The translations under genes and the position numbers were made by a program. Source: Candidatus Aminicenantota bacterium (GTDB lineage: Bacteria; Acidobacteriota; Aminicenantia; UBA2199). From it: 33,949 nt of DNA. Below, piece after piece: positions 14,988-24,192 of the stretch; positions within the stretch are counted from its first letter, which is position 1, and each line of letters opens with the position of its first letter. The DNA lies in NCBI GenBank assembly GCA_022865785.1, contig JALHTJ010000225.1, forward strand, positions 1 to 33,949, written 5' to 3'. Below the pieces are notes generated by a model that saw only the letters and a list, made by a program, of their open reading frames with translations, was not told the DNA's origin and did not search any database.

Positions 14988-16235
14988 ATGGCATTCAACA
15001 ACGATATTCGCAACATTTATCAAAAGGAACTGGCCGACATCCGCGCCGCCGGCATCTTCAAGGAAGAGCGCATCATCTGCTCCCCGCAGAATGCTGAGAT
15101 CGAGGTGGAATTTCCTGCCGGCGCCAGCCGCAAACATGTGATCAACATGTGCGCCAACAACTACCTCGGACTCTCATCCCATCCCGACGTGGTGGAGGCT
15201 GCCAGAAAAGGATTGGATTCCAGGGGTTACGGCATGTCCTCGGTACGCTTCATCTGCGGCACCCAGGACATCCACAAGGAGCTGGAAGCCCAGCTCAGCA
15301 ATTTCCTGGGCACGGAAGACACCATCCTTTTCCCCTCCTGCATGGACGCCAACGCCGGCGTCTTCGAAGCCGTCCTGAACGAGCAGGACGTGATGATATC
15401 CGACCGCCTGGTACATGCCTCGATCGTTGACGGCATGCGCCTGTGCAAAGCCAAGACCGATACTTTCAAGCATTCTGACATGGGGCACCTCGAGGAGAAA
15501 CTGCAGCTGCACGCCGCCGCCCGCGTCAAGCTGATCATCACCGATGGCGCCTTTTCCATGGACGGCGACCTGGCCAAGTTGGACCAGATCGTGACCCTGG
15601 CCGAAAAATACAACGCCCTGGTGTTCGTCGATGACTCGCACGCCAGCGGCTTCATCGGCAAGACCGGACGCGGCACCCACGAACACTGCGGCGTGCTCGG
15701 CAAGATCGACATCATCACCACAACCCTGGGCAAGGCCATGGGCGGCGCTTCCGGCGGCTGCGTTTCCGGTCGGCGCGAACTCGTGGAAATGTGCCGGCAG
15801 AAGGCCAGGCCCTACCTGTTCTCCAACACCATTCCGCCGGTGGTGGTTTCCGGGGCCATCGCCGTGCTCGACATTATCTCCAAAACCACCGAGCGCCGCG
15901 ACAAACTGGAAAGGAACACCTCCTTCTGGAGAAAGGGGCTGACCGAGGCCGGATTGATCATCAAGGAAGGCGAGACGCCGATCGTACCGGTGATGCTGTT
16001 CAACGCCAAACTCTCCCAGGATTTCGCCAACGAACTCTACGCTGAAGGAATCTACGCCGTGGGCTTTTTTTTCCCGGTGGTGGCCAAGGGCCAGGCGCGC
16101 ATCCGCACCCAGCTTTCGGCCGCCCACGAGCCACACCACCTGGACAAAGCCCTGGCCGCCTTTACCAAGGTCGGAGCCAAGTTCGGCATTCTGCACAAGA
16201 CCAAGCAGGAGATCATCGACCAATACGGTCTATGA
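14988..16235 (+). CDS. kbl: Glycine C-acetyltransferase (KBL) / alpha-oxoamine synthase
   Basis: This 415-residue PLP enzyme of the alpha-oxoamine synthase family is closest by eye to E. coli 2-amino-3-ketobutyrate CoA ligase: shared FKEERII, ANNYLGLSSHPD, RFICGTQDIHKELE, VDDSHASGF and KGQARIRTQ. Key residues are His144, Asp215 and the PLP lysine Lys249 in TTTLGKAMGGASGG. KBL splits 2-amino-3-oxobutyrate to glycine and acetyl-CoA in threonine breakdown. The tandem ACP suggests the reverse, lipid-type use instead: condensing an amino acid with an acyl-ACP. No threonine dehydrogenase is adjacent. The enzyme class is sure; the substrate is open. Confidence 0.85.
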   Translation: MAFNNDIRNIYQKELADIRAAGIFKEERIICSPQNAEIEVEFPAGASRKHVINMCANNYLGLSSHPDVVEAARKGLDSRGYGMSSVRFICGTQDIHKELEAQLSNFLGTEDTILFPSCMDANAGVFEAVLNEQDVMISDRLVHASIVDGMRLCKAKTDTFKHSDMGHLEEKLQLHAAARVKLIITDGAFSMDGDLAKLDQIVTLAEKYNALVFVDDSHASGFIGKTGRGTHEHCGVLGKIDIITTTLGKAMGGASGGCVSGRRELVEMCRQKARPYLFSNTIPPVVVSGAIAVLDIISKTTERRDKLERNTSFWRKGLTEAGLIIKEGETPIVPVMLFNAKLSQDFANELYAEGIYAVGFFFPVVAKGQARIRTQLSAAHEPHHLDKALAAFTKVGAKFGILHKTKQEIIDQYGL

Positions 16236-16254
16236 TGCCGGTCGGGACAGGCCC

Positions 16255-17289
16255 GTGACCCTAAGCGAAAAAATCGGCCAGATGCTGCTGATCGGTTTCC
16301 GCGGTTTGGAGGCCGACACTCATTCCCCCATTGTCCAGGACATCCTGGCCGGCCGCATAGGCGGCATAGTCCTTTTCGACCGCGATTTGGCCCTGAAAAG
16401 CGACCGGCGCAACATCCTTTCACCCCGGCAGCTTAAAGAACTGATCCGTTCTCTGCAAGCCGCCGCCGCCATTCCTTTGCTGGTGGCCGTGGACCAGGAA
16501 GGCGGGCAGGTGGCGCGGCTCAAAGAGAAATGCGGTTTCCCGGCCACGCTCTCAGCGCAGAGTCTGGGCGACCTCGACGACCCGGGAGAAACCCGTCGCC
16601 AAGCCGAAAAAATCGCCCGCGTACTGGCCGAAGCCGGAATCAATCTCAATTTCGCTCCGCTGGTCGACCTAAATGTCAATCCAACCAACCCTATCATAGG
16701 CAGATACCAGCGCAGTTTTTCCGCCGATCCTCATACGGTCACCCGCCACGCCTTGGCGGTGATCGAAGCCCAGAGCGAACACGGAGTTATCAGTTGCCTG
16801 AAGCATTTTCCGGGCCACGGCAGCTCGCGCCAGGATTCGCACTTGGGCTTCACCGATGTCAGCGCCACCTGGGAAGCGCTGGAACTTGAGCCCTATCGCG
16901 AGCTCATCAGCCGCGGCCGGGCCGAGGCCGTCATGACCGCTCATATCTTCAACCACGGCCTGGATCCCGAATTCCCGGCCACGCTTTCCCGGAAAACTAT
17001 CACGGGCCTGCTGCGGCAGGAGCTGGGCTTCGCAGGGCTGGTCATTTCCGACGACATGGACATGAAGGCCATCAGCGCTGAATACAGCAGGGAAAAAGCT
17101 TTGGAACTGGCGCTGGAAGCCGGCAACGACATCATCCTCATCGCCAATAACCTGTCCTACGATGAAAGCATAGCCACCCGGACGCGGGACATCATCCTCG
17201 GCCTGATTGCGTCCGGGCGCGTCAGTGAAGCACGCATCGATGATGCCTGCCGGCGCGTCATAAAACTTAAAAAGGCCAGCGCGCCCTGA
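16255..17289 (+). CDS. nagZ: Beta-N-acetylhexosaminidase, GH3 (NagZ-like)
   Basis: The 344-residue glycoside hydrolase family 3 enzyme matches NagZ (341 in E. coli) in length and motifs: VDQEGGQVARL (79-89), KHFPGHGSS (183-191, His of the Asp-His acid/base pair), and the nucleophile motif VISDDMDM (263-270). NagZ removes GlcNAc from anhydromuropeptides in cell-wall recycling. The frame opens with GTG at 16255, 19 bases behind kbl; there is no strong ribosome site, so translation may be coupled. No signal peptide is seen, in line with cytosolic action. Confidence 0.88.
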   Translation: MTLSEKIGQMLLIGFRGLEADTHSPIVQDILAGRIGGIVLFDRDLALKSDRRNILSPRQLKELIRSLQAAAAIPLLVAVDQEGGQVARLKEKCGFPATLSAQSLGDLDDPGETRRQAEKIARVLAEAGINLNFAPLVDLNVNPTNPIIGRYQRSFSADPHTVTRHALAVIEAQSEHGVISCLKHFPGHGSSRQDSHLGFTDVSATWEALELEPYRELISRGRAEAVMTAHIFNHGLDPEFPATLSRKTITGLLRQELGFAGLVISDDMDMKAISAEYSREKALELALEAGNDIILIANNLSYDESIATRTRDIILGLIASGRVSEARIDDACRRVIKLKKASAP

Positions 17290-17361
17290 GTGCGGCATGA
17301 GCGGATCGGACCAGGCATTTTATGCGTCTTTAGATTCAAGCATCCAGCCGCTAGGGGCGGA

Positions 17362-20300
17362 TCATTCCACTTTAGGCAATTCAACGGTAAATGTGCTGCC
17401 CTGGCCTATTTCACTTTCGGCCCAAATGCGTCCCTGGTGCCGGCGCACCAGTTGCTCGGCAATGGACAGGCCCAGGCCGGTCGAAGATTCACCGCCTGTG
17501 GGCCGGGCGCTCAAACGCTGGAATTTTCCGAACATTTTTTGCTTGTCTTCGGGAGTGAGTCCGGGACCTTGATCCTGGATGGCCACCCGCACCGTTTTTT
17601 CCAGACAGCGGACATTGACGGCAATGGAAGTTTTGCCGGGAGAAAATTTAATAGCGTTACTGACCAGGTTGTCGAAAATCTCCTTCAGCCATTCCGGATC
17701 ACCGTTGACCAGGCAGCCCGGTTCGATGTTGAGATCAATTTTTTGCTCTTTGTTCAGTATCTGGTTGGCAAATCCTTCGCTCACCTGCTCGAGCAAAGTC
17801 CCGATATCGACGACCTGCAGTTCCAGCTTGATATCACCGGTTTCAATGTGCGATATTTCCAGCATTTCGTTGACCAGAGCCAGCATGCGCTTTGAAGACT
17901 GGGAAATTTTCTCCGCCAAACGGACATTGGCCGGCAGTCCGGGATTCTGCCGGCAGATCAGTTCGGCTGAACCCATGATGGACATCAGCGGATTTTTCAG
18001 GTCATGCACAGCGATGCGCTGCATTTCATCCTGAAGCCTCTTGGCGGTGAGCAATTCATCGTTAACCCGGGAAAGTTCACCGGTCCTCTCCTTCACCAAC
18101 GTCGCCAATTCCCTTTCCCGCCGCTGCAAGAGGTTAAAACGCCATCTGAAAGCCAAAACGACCAGGAGCAGCACACTGAAAGCCGCAATGGCCCTGAACC
18201 AGATTGTCTGGAAGAAAAACGGCTGCAGCTCGAAGCGCAAGCTTGCCCCTTTCTGGTTCCATTTGCCGTCGTTGTTGCAGGCGATCACGCGAAAAGTGTA
18301 GAGGCCCGGCGGCAGGTTGGTGTAGGAAACCTGCCTCTGGCTGGTTTCCGCACTCCAGCCGCTGTCAAACCCCCTGAGCATGGTCTTGAAACGGTTTTTT
18401 TCGGGAATAAGAAAACTGAGGGCGGTAAAGGTAAACTCCAGCTTTTTGCGGCCGGGGCCGATGACCGGCGCTGCCCCCGGGTCGACTGGCTGACCTTCAA
18501 CGATCATTTTTTCAATTAGCACCGGGGGGATGCGCTCGTTGCGCTTGCGGTAATCTGGGTCGACCACCGTCACCCCCCTGATGGTCGGGAACCATAACTT
18601 CCCGTCCCGGGTTTTCCATCCTGCCGGCTGGGCCGGACCGCTGGACTCGATGCCGTTCATCCCTTCTGATCTACCGTAGGCAAGCGAATGGATCCGCTGA
18701 ATTTTGCCGTCGATGAAATCATTCAATTCCTTTTTACTGGCCCGGTAAACACTATTGTTGCAGTTCATCCACAGGTAACCGTGATCGTCCTCAAGGATCT
18801 GGAAAGCCACGTCACTGATCAGCCCGTCCCGGGAACCAATGGTACGGAACTGGCCGTTCTTGAAACGGATCAACCCACCGCTGTTGGTGCCGAGCCAGAG
18901 GGCCCCGTCGCCATCGGGATAGATCGCCCAGATGGCGTTCTGGGAAGTTCCGGATCGCGGCTGGTAAACAGTGAATTCCCCCTGCCGAAAGCGGTATAGG
19001 TCGCCATTGTAGGTTCCGACCCATACTGTGTCCTCGCGGTCCTGGCTGATGGCGTAAATGAAATCGTCGCTTAAACCGCTGCGCCGGCTGTAATTGATGA
19101 TGCGTCCGTCGGGGTGCAAAACATCGATGCCGCCGCCATTGGTGCCGGCCCAAATCGTGCCGTCGCGGGCAGCCAACACGGCACGCACGATGTCATTGGC
19201 CAGGCCATTGCGGGTCGAATACACTTTCACCTTACCGTTTTGCAGGCGGTGCAGCCCGCCGCCGTAGGTGCCGAACCAAATGGCGCCGTCGCTGGCTTGG
19301 GCGATGGACCAGATGCGCAGGTCGCGCAATCCTTGTTTTTTGCCAAAAATCTCAAATTTGCCGGAACGGAAGCGCACCAGGCCGCCGCCGATCGTACCGA
19401 TCCAGATTGCGCCATCCCGGTCCTGCATGACCGAACGCGTAGGATCGACCGGGAGACCGCTGCGCCGGTTATAAAAAAAATTGCGATCGTCCTTGAGACG
19501 GTTCAGACCGCCGCCGTACGTACCGACCCAAAGGCTGCCTTCATCGTCTTCGACCAGGGCCCGGATCGAATCGTTGCTCAGGCCGGATTGCCGCCTCAGG
19601 TTGCTGAACACTCCACGCTCAAACCGGTTCAGGCCGCCGCTATCCGAACCGACCCACAGCGTGCCGTTGCTGTCCTGGTAAATAACACGGATATCATTCC
19701 CGGACAATCCGTCCTTCTGGGAGTAGACATAGAAAACTCCCTCGCTGAACTTGACCAGGCCGGCACCGGCCGTGCCTATCCATAGGGTATCATCACGGCC
19801 AACGCAGAGTGACCAAATGGTATTGCCTGGCTTGCCGTTTGGCAGCGCATGATGACTAAAATAACCGGAACGATAACTGAAAAGTCCTGTGCTGGTACCG
19901 ATCCACATGGTGCCGTCTCGCCCGGCACAAAGGGCTGATATATAGTCCTGTTCCAGTCCATCTGCGACCGTGAAGCTAGTGAATACGCCATCCTGATAGC
20001 GGTTGAGCCCCTGGGTGGTGCCGATCCACAAGCCGCCCCGGGCATCGCAAGCCAGTGAAAGGATGAAATCGCTGGAAAGGCCGTCGTCAACGGTGAAATT
20101 ACGGAATTTGCCGCCGCGGCGGCAGAGCAGCCCGTTGGGCGTGCCGATCCACAAAGCCTGATCGGAGCCTTCGGCGATGACCATCATGCCGTTGTGGCGG
20201 ATTTCGGGGGTGTTGGATTTATCAAAAACAGTGAAGTGCAATCCGTCGAAACGAGCCAGTCCTTCATAGGTGCCGATCCACAGGTAGCCGTCCCGGGACT

Positions 20301-20499
20301 GAACCATGCTCAAAACTGAATTCTGGGGAATGTCACTGTTGTCGGTGGACCACAGATCAATTATATGATGGCTGATATCCTTCTGCGGATCCAGAGCCCA
20401 GGAAAACGCGGCGCTCAGAGTGAAAAAAGCAAAAACCAGCACCGCCCACTTCACAAAACAAACCGGGCGGCATGGTGAACAGGTTACAGTTTTGCTCAT
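17362..20499 (-). CDS. Two-component sensor kinase with periplasmic beta-propellers
   Basis: The 1045-residue protein has, in order, an N-terminal signal or anchor helix (about 12-36); some 13 Reg_prop repeats of the LWIGTxxGGLxRF type (about 55-630), forming two seven-blade propellers; a Y_Y_Y (Ig-like) domain with SYTNLPPGLYTFRV (about 690-755); a membrane helix (768-786) and linker coiled coil; and a histidine kinase core. The kinase shows HDLKNP with His832, an N-box DNLVSNAIKFSP, DQGPGLTPED and TGLGLSI. Unlike the Bacteroides hybrid systems it ends after the ATPase domain without receiver or AraC domains. No response regulator adjoins it. The ATG at 20499 is preferred to a TTG at 20547. 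The ligand is unknown. Confidence 0.9.
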   Translation of the reverse strand: MSKTVTCSPCRPVCFVKWAVLVFAFFTLSAAFSWALDPQKDISHHIIDLWSTDNSDIPQNSVLSMVQSRDGYLWIGTYEGLARFDGLHFTVFDKSNTPEIRHNGMMVIAEGSDQALWIGTPNGLLCRRGGKFRNFTVDDGLSSDFILSLACDARGGLWIGTTQGLNRYQDGVFTSFTVADGLEQDYISALCAGRDGTMWIGTSTGLFSYRSGYFSHHALPNGKPGNTIWSLCVGRDDTLWIGTAGAGLVKFSEGVFYVYSQKDGLSGNDIRVIYQDSNGTLWVGSDSGGLNRFERGVFSNLRRQSGLSNDSIRALVEDDEGSLWVGTYGGGLNRLKDDRNFFYNRRSGLPVDPTRSVMQDRDGAIWIGTIGGGLVRFRSGKFEIFGKKQGLRDLRIWSIAQASDGAIWFGTYGGGLHRLQNGKVKVYSTRNGLANDIVRAVLAARDGTIWAGTNGGGIDVLHPDGRIINYSRRSGLSDDFIYAISQDREDTVWVGTYNGDLYRFRQGEFTVYQPRSGTSQNAIWAIYPDGDGALWLGTNSGGLIRFKNGQFRTIGSRDGLISDVAFQILEDDHGYLWMNCNNSVYRASKKELNDFIDGKIQRIHSLAYGRSEGMNGIESSGPAQPAGWKTRDGKLWFPTIRGVTVVDPDYRKRNERIPPVLIEKMIVEGQPVDPGAAPVIGPGRKKLEFTFTALSFLIPEKNRFKTMLRGFDSGWSAETSQRQVSYTNLPPGLYTFRVIACNNDGKWNQKGASLRFELQPFFFQTIWFRAIAAFSVLLLVVLAFRWRFNLLQRRERELATLVKERTGELSRVNDELLTAKRLQDEMQRIAVHDLKNPLMSIMGSAELICRQNPGLPANVRLAEKISQSSKRMLALVNEMLEISHIETGDIKLELQVVDIGTLLEQVSEGFANQILNKEQKIDLNIEPGCLVNGDPEWLKEIFDNLVSNAIKFSPGKTSIAVNVRCLEKTVRVAIQDQGPGLTPEDKQKMFGKFQRLSARPTGGESSTGLGLSIAEQLVRRHQGRIWAESEIGQGSTFTVELPKVE

Positions 20500-20564
20500 G
20501 AAACCCGAATATACTACAAAACAAAAAAAAATAAAAGCGCTTTTCAAAGTTTATAACGGTCCCG

Positions 20565-20777
20565 GCCCGCAATATCCTGATCGCCACCGATGGCGTGTTC
20601 TTCATGGACGATGACATAGTCGACATTAGAAGCATCGTCGAACTGGCCGGCACCTATGACGCTTTGGTCATGGTAGACGACTCCCACGCCACCGGTTTTT
20701 TGGGAAAAACCAGCCCCAGTTCGATCGAGTACAACAACGTATTCACCAAGGTGGGCCGCAAACACGGCGTCATATAA
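20565..20777 (+). pseudogene. Fragment of a KBL-like alpha-oxoamine synthase
   Basis: An open stretch of about 70 codons reads as the middle of a KBL-type enzyme (ILIATDGVFFMDDDI, then YDALVMVDDSHATGFLGKT, equal to residues 182-225 of the intact copy at 14988). It has no N-terminal half, no PLP-lysine region and an unrelated tail. It shows no start of its own. It differs enough from the intact kbl here (for example DALVMVDDSHATGF against NALVFVDDSHASGF) to come from a second gene. It is a remnant left between the sensor kinase and ftsH. Confidence 0.75.
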
Positions 20778-20820
20778 AAAGCAGGACGGTTCTCAATCGC
20801 GACTCCCGGAGAAAAGCCAT

Positions 20821-20849
20821 TTTTCAAAAATCCATGAATGTGCTATAAT
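20821..20849 (+). promoter_or_regulatory. Promoter of the ftsH-cdaA operon
   Basis: TTTTCA (20821-20826), a 17-base spacer and a perfect TATAAT (20844-20849) stand 27 bases before the chosen ftsH ATG. The -10 box lies inside the longer open frame beginning at 20838, which argues against that earlier start. Confidence 0.6.
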
Positions 20850-20876
20850 GAAAAAAATGCACAAGGAAAAACAGAG

Positions 20877-22757
20877 ATGATGAACAAAATTACACAAAAG
20901 GCTCCGAAAGGTATCTTATTCTGGCTGATATCACTGGTGATCCTCATCATGCTATGGAACATGCTCAGTAACGTTTCCAACAGCAAGACCAAAACACTGA
21001 CATTTTCCGAATTCATGGACAAAGTCGAAAACGACCAGATATCCAGCGCCCAGATCGCCAGCAATGTTGTCAAGGGCGACATGAACCTGGAGGATGGGAC
21101 CGCTTACACCCGCTACGAGTCCACAATTCCCCTGGATTACCCCGATCTGATCAGCAAGCTGCGCCAACACAAAGTCAATATCGAAGTGGAAAAACTGAAT
21201 AAAAACGAGTGGTTGAGCATCCTCCTTTCCTGGGCGCCATTCGTAATCATCATTGTTTTCTGGATCATGATCATGCGCCAGCAGGGCGGCAACAAGGCCT
21301 TCAGCTTCGGTAAAAGTAAAGCCCGCATGTTCACCGGCGACAAAAACAAATTCACTTTCAAGGACGTGGCCGGGGTCGAGGAAGCCAAGGAGGAACTGGA
21401 AGAGATCATTGAATTCCTCAAGGAACCCAAAAAATTCCAGCGCTTGGGCGGCAAGATCCCCAAGGGCGTGCTGCTCATCGGGCCTCCAGGCACCGGTAAA
21501 ACCCTCCTGGCCAAGGCCATCGCCGGCGAGGCCAATGTCCCCTTTTTCTCCATTTCCGGTTCCGATTTTGTCGAGCTTTTTGTGGGCGTAGGGGCTTCCC
21601 GGGTGCGCGATCTGTTTGACGAAGGCAAAAAACACGCTCCCTGCATGATCTTCATCGATGAGATCGATGCCGTGGGCCGGCAGCGCGGCACCGGCTTGGG
21701 AGGCGGCCACGATGAACGCGAGCAAACCCTGAACCAGCTGCTGGTGGAAATGGACGGCTTCGACGCCAACGAAGGGGTGATCATCATCGCCGCCACCAAC
21801 CGCCCCGACATTCTCGACTCGGCCCTGCTGCGGCCGGGGCGCTTCGACCGCCGCATCGTCGTTTCCATCCCCGACGTCAAGGGCCGCGAAGAGATCCTCA
21901 AGGTGCACACGCGCAACACGCCTTTGGCCAAAGACGTCGACCTGCAGATACTGGGCCGCTCCACCCCTGGTTTCACCGGCGCCGATATCGCCAACATGGT
22001 CAACGAGGCCGCCCTGTATGCTTCACGCAACGGTAAAAAAAGCATCGCCATGGATGATTTCGAATACGCCAAGGACAAGGTGCTGATGGGCAGCGAAAGA
22101 AAAAGCATGATTATCTCCGAAGAGGAAAAACGGATCACCGCCTACCACGAAGCCGGCCACGCCCTGATCGCCTCCCTGGAAAAGGAAGCCGACCCCCTGC
22201 ACAAGGTTTCCATTATCCCCCGCGGCATGGCCTTGGGCCAGACACAGCAATTGCCGCTAAACGACAAGTACACCTACTCCAAAACCTACCTGGACGCCCA
22301 GCTTTCAGTGCTTTTGGCCGGACGCATCTCCGAGGAAATATTTCTCCATATGACCACTACCGGCGCCGGCAACGATTTCGAAAAGGCCACATCCATTGCC
22401 CGTAAAATGGTCTGTGAGTGGGGCATGTCGGCCATGGGACCGATCAGCTTCGCCAAGAAAGAAGACATGATCTTCCTGGGCCGCGACCTGATGTCCCACA
22501 ATGAATTCTCCGAGGAGACTTTGCAGATGATCGATGTCGAGATCAAAAAGATCATCGACCAGGCCTACGCCAGTTCCAAGAAGATCATTCTGGAAAACCG
22601 TGAAACACTGGAGATCATCGCCCAGGGGCTGCTGGAGAAGGAGTCCCTGACCTCGGACGACATCGCCGCCATCCTGGGCACTCAGAAGAAACCCGGCCGC
22701 CTGCAAACAAAAAAAAGGAAACCCAGGAACGGAAACAGCCAGCCAAACCAAAAATAG
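20877..22757 (+). CDS. ftsH: ATP-dependent zinc metalloprotease FtsH
   Basis: The 626-residue FtsH has two membrane helices (about 12-30 and 114-133) around a periplasmic domain. The AAA module follows with Walker A GPPGTGKT (202-209), Walker B MIFIDEID and the SRH ending RPGRFDRR, then the protease zinc motif HEAGH (424-428). It degrades membrane and regulatory proteins such as LpxC in enterics. The start is ATG 20877 with AAGGA 9 bases upstream; a second ATG follows at once. Genes cdaA, cdaR, glmM, pdxJ and a PHP protein follow with no gaps. In many bacteria ftsH stands with folP-glmM, so this is a variant of a known neighbourhood. Confidence 0.97.
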   Translation: MMNKITQKAPKGILFWLISLVILIMLWNMLSNVSNSKTKTLTFSEFMDKVENDQISSAQIASNVVKGDMNLEDGTAYTRYESTIPLDYPDLISKLRQHKVNIEVEKLNKNEWLSILLSWAPFVIIIVFWIMIMRQQGGNKAFSFGKSKARMFTGDKNKFTFKDVAGVEEAKEELEEIIEFLKEPKKFQRLGGKIPKGVLLIGPPGTGKTLLAKAIAGEANVPFFSISGSDFVELFVGVGASRVRDLFDEGKKHAPCMIFIDEIDAVGRQRGTGLGGGHDEREQTLNQLLVEMDGFDANEGVIIIAATNRPDILDSALLRPGRFDRRIVVSIPDVKGREEILKVHTRNTPLAKDVDLQILGRSTPGFTGADIANMVNEAALYASRNGKKSIAMDDFEYAKDKVLMGSERKSMIISEEEKRITAYHEAGHALIASLEKEADPLHKVSIIPRGMALGQTQQLPLNDKYTYSKTYLDAQLSVLLAGRISEEIFLHMTTTGAGNDFEKATSIARKMVCEWGMSAMGPISFAKKEDMIFLGRDLMSHNEFSEETLQMIDVEIKKIIDQAYASSKKIILENRETLEIIAQGLLEKESLTSDDIAAILGTQKKPGRLQTKKRKPRNGNSQPNQK

Positions 22758-23516
22758 ATGATCATTGAAAACATCATCAATGCCTTTGCCAAATTCAATG
22801 TGCGGGATATTCTCGATATTTTCCTGATCTTCCTGCTGATCTATTACCTGCTGCTGCTGATCAAAGGGACAAAATCATACCAGATGGCTCTGGGGCTGAT
22901 GCTGATCGGCTTTTTCGCGCTGATCACCGACCTGCTCAAGCTCACCGCCTTCGCCTTTATTTTGAACAACTTCTTCACCTATCTGGTTTTTGCCATCATC
23001 GTTCTGTTCCAGGGCGAATTTCGCAAGATACTGGCCGAGATCGGCGGCAAGCTCAAAACCAAATTCATCCCCACCGACATCTCGCGTATCCGTGATGAGA
23101 TCGTCAATGCCGTTGTAGCCATGGCCTTGGGAAAGGTCGGTGCCTTGATCGCCGTGGAAAGAGAGATCAAGCTGAAATCCTATATCGACAAACACATCAA
23201 GATCGACGCCCTGATCTCCAAGGACATGCTGTTGACTATTTTTTCTCCCAACACCCCACTGCACGACGGAGCGGTGATCATTTCCGAAGGCCGCATCGCC
23301 GCCGCCAATTGTTTTTTTCCTTATCCACCGCTCTTGGAATTAACACCGGCCGGGGGCCGACACCTGGCCGCAATCGGCATCAGCCAGGAATCAGACTGCG
23401 TGGCCATCGTCGTTTCCGAGCAGACCGGGAAGATATCCCTGGCCGTCAAAGGTGAACTGATCCGCGGCCTGGATCGCGAAGGCCTGAAAAACAGGTTGAA
23501 ATTCCTGAAGATATAA
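22758..23516 (+). CDS. cdaA: Diadenylate cyclase CdaA (c-di-AMP synthase)
   Basis: The 252-residue protein has three N-terminal membrane helices (about 18-36, 43-60 and 66-86) and a DAC domain with LHDGAVII (DGA 170-172) and VVSEQTGKIS (Glu221). It condenses two ATP to c-di-AMP. The second signature, normally GTRHRAA, reads GGRHLAA (RHL at 201-203), and the PLS before it is replaced by PYP, so the ATP-contacting RHR triad is altered. It begins at the base after the ftsH stop and is followed by its regulator cdaR and by glmM, the classic cdaA-cdaR-glmM order. Family and context are certain; full activity is less so. Confidence 0.93.
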   Translation: MIIENIINAFAKFNVRDILDIFLIFLLIYYLLLLIKGTKSYQMALGLMLIGFFALITDLLKLTAFAFILNNFFTYLVFAIIVLFQGEFRKILAEIGGKLKTKFIPTDISRIRDEIVNAVVAMALGKVGALIAVEREIKLKSYIDKHIKIDALISKDMLLTIFSPNTPLHDGAVIISEGRIAAANCFFPYPPLLELTPAGGRHLAAIGISQESDCVAIVVSEQTGKISLAVKGELIRGLDREGLKNRLKFLKI

Positions 23517-23517
23517 A

Positions 23518-24192
23518 ATGCCAGAAAATATAAGGAAACTTTTTTTGAACAACCTGGGCCTGAAGACCAGCGCCCTGGTCCTGGCCGTATTTGTCTGGGC
23601 CAGCATCAGCGGCCAGGAAAAGACATTCTCAGAAAAAACACTGAAAGTTCCCGTGGAAATTTTCAATGTGTCCGCTAATATGGAAGTGGTCAGCCTGCGC
23701 CCGGAAGAAGTGACGGTTTCGCTCAAAGGCGCCAGCAAATTCGTCGCCGCCGCCACAACAGGAATCAACCCTATCAAGATCGATCTGAAAAACATCAATG
23801 AAAGCAGTAAGCTTAATTATTTCGCTGAGGATTACCTGGAAATTCCCACCGGCGTCCAACTCATCTCCATCCACCCGAAAATGATCGAGGTATACGTCGA
23901 GGAATTCGCCACCAGGGAAGTTCCGGTGAAGATTCGTTTCCGCGGCCGCCTGAAGCTGCCCCTGATTCTAAAAGAGGCCAGGGTCATCCCCGACCGGGTT
24001 ACGGTCATGGGCTACAAATCGCAGATCAACAATATAGACGTCGTCCTGACCGAAGAGGTGGACTTGAGTGAGATCGGAGCAAGCCTGACCCGCCGCATCG
24101 CCCTGAAACAAACCAAGGACATTTTAAAATTCCGGGATCACCGCGACGTGGAACTCCAACTGGAAATAGTAGACCGCAGTGCGAAAAAATGA
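23518..24192 (+). CDS. cdaR: CdaR/YbbR-like regulator
   Basis: The 224-residue protein has an N-terminal membrane helix (about 13-31, LGLKTSALVLAVFVWASIS) and two YbbR-type beta repeats (about 38-115 and 120-205), facing the outer side of the membrane. CdaR binds and tunes CdaA. Two repeats is fewer than the three or four usual in Firmicutes. It lies 1 base after cdaA and overlaps glmM by 4 bases (ATGA-type). Confidence 0.88.
   Translation: MPENIRKLFLNNLGLKTSALVLAVFVWASISGQEKTFSEKTLKVPVEIFNVSANMEVVSLRPEEVTVSLKGASKFVAAATTGINPIKIDLKNINESSKLNYFAEDYLEIPTGVQLISIHPKMIEVYVEEFATREVPVKIRFRGRLKLPLILKEARVIPDRVTVMGYKSQINNIDVVLTEEVDLSEIGASLTRRIALKQTKDILKFRDHRDVELQLEIVDRSAKK

Noticed and set aside
15174-16223. 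Long minus-strand frame of 349 codons opposite kbl
   Set aside because: Gly/Val/His-rich antisense shadow of a strongly conserved gene; the same holds for long frames opposite ftsH and other GC-rich genes.
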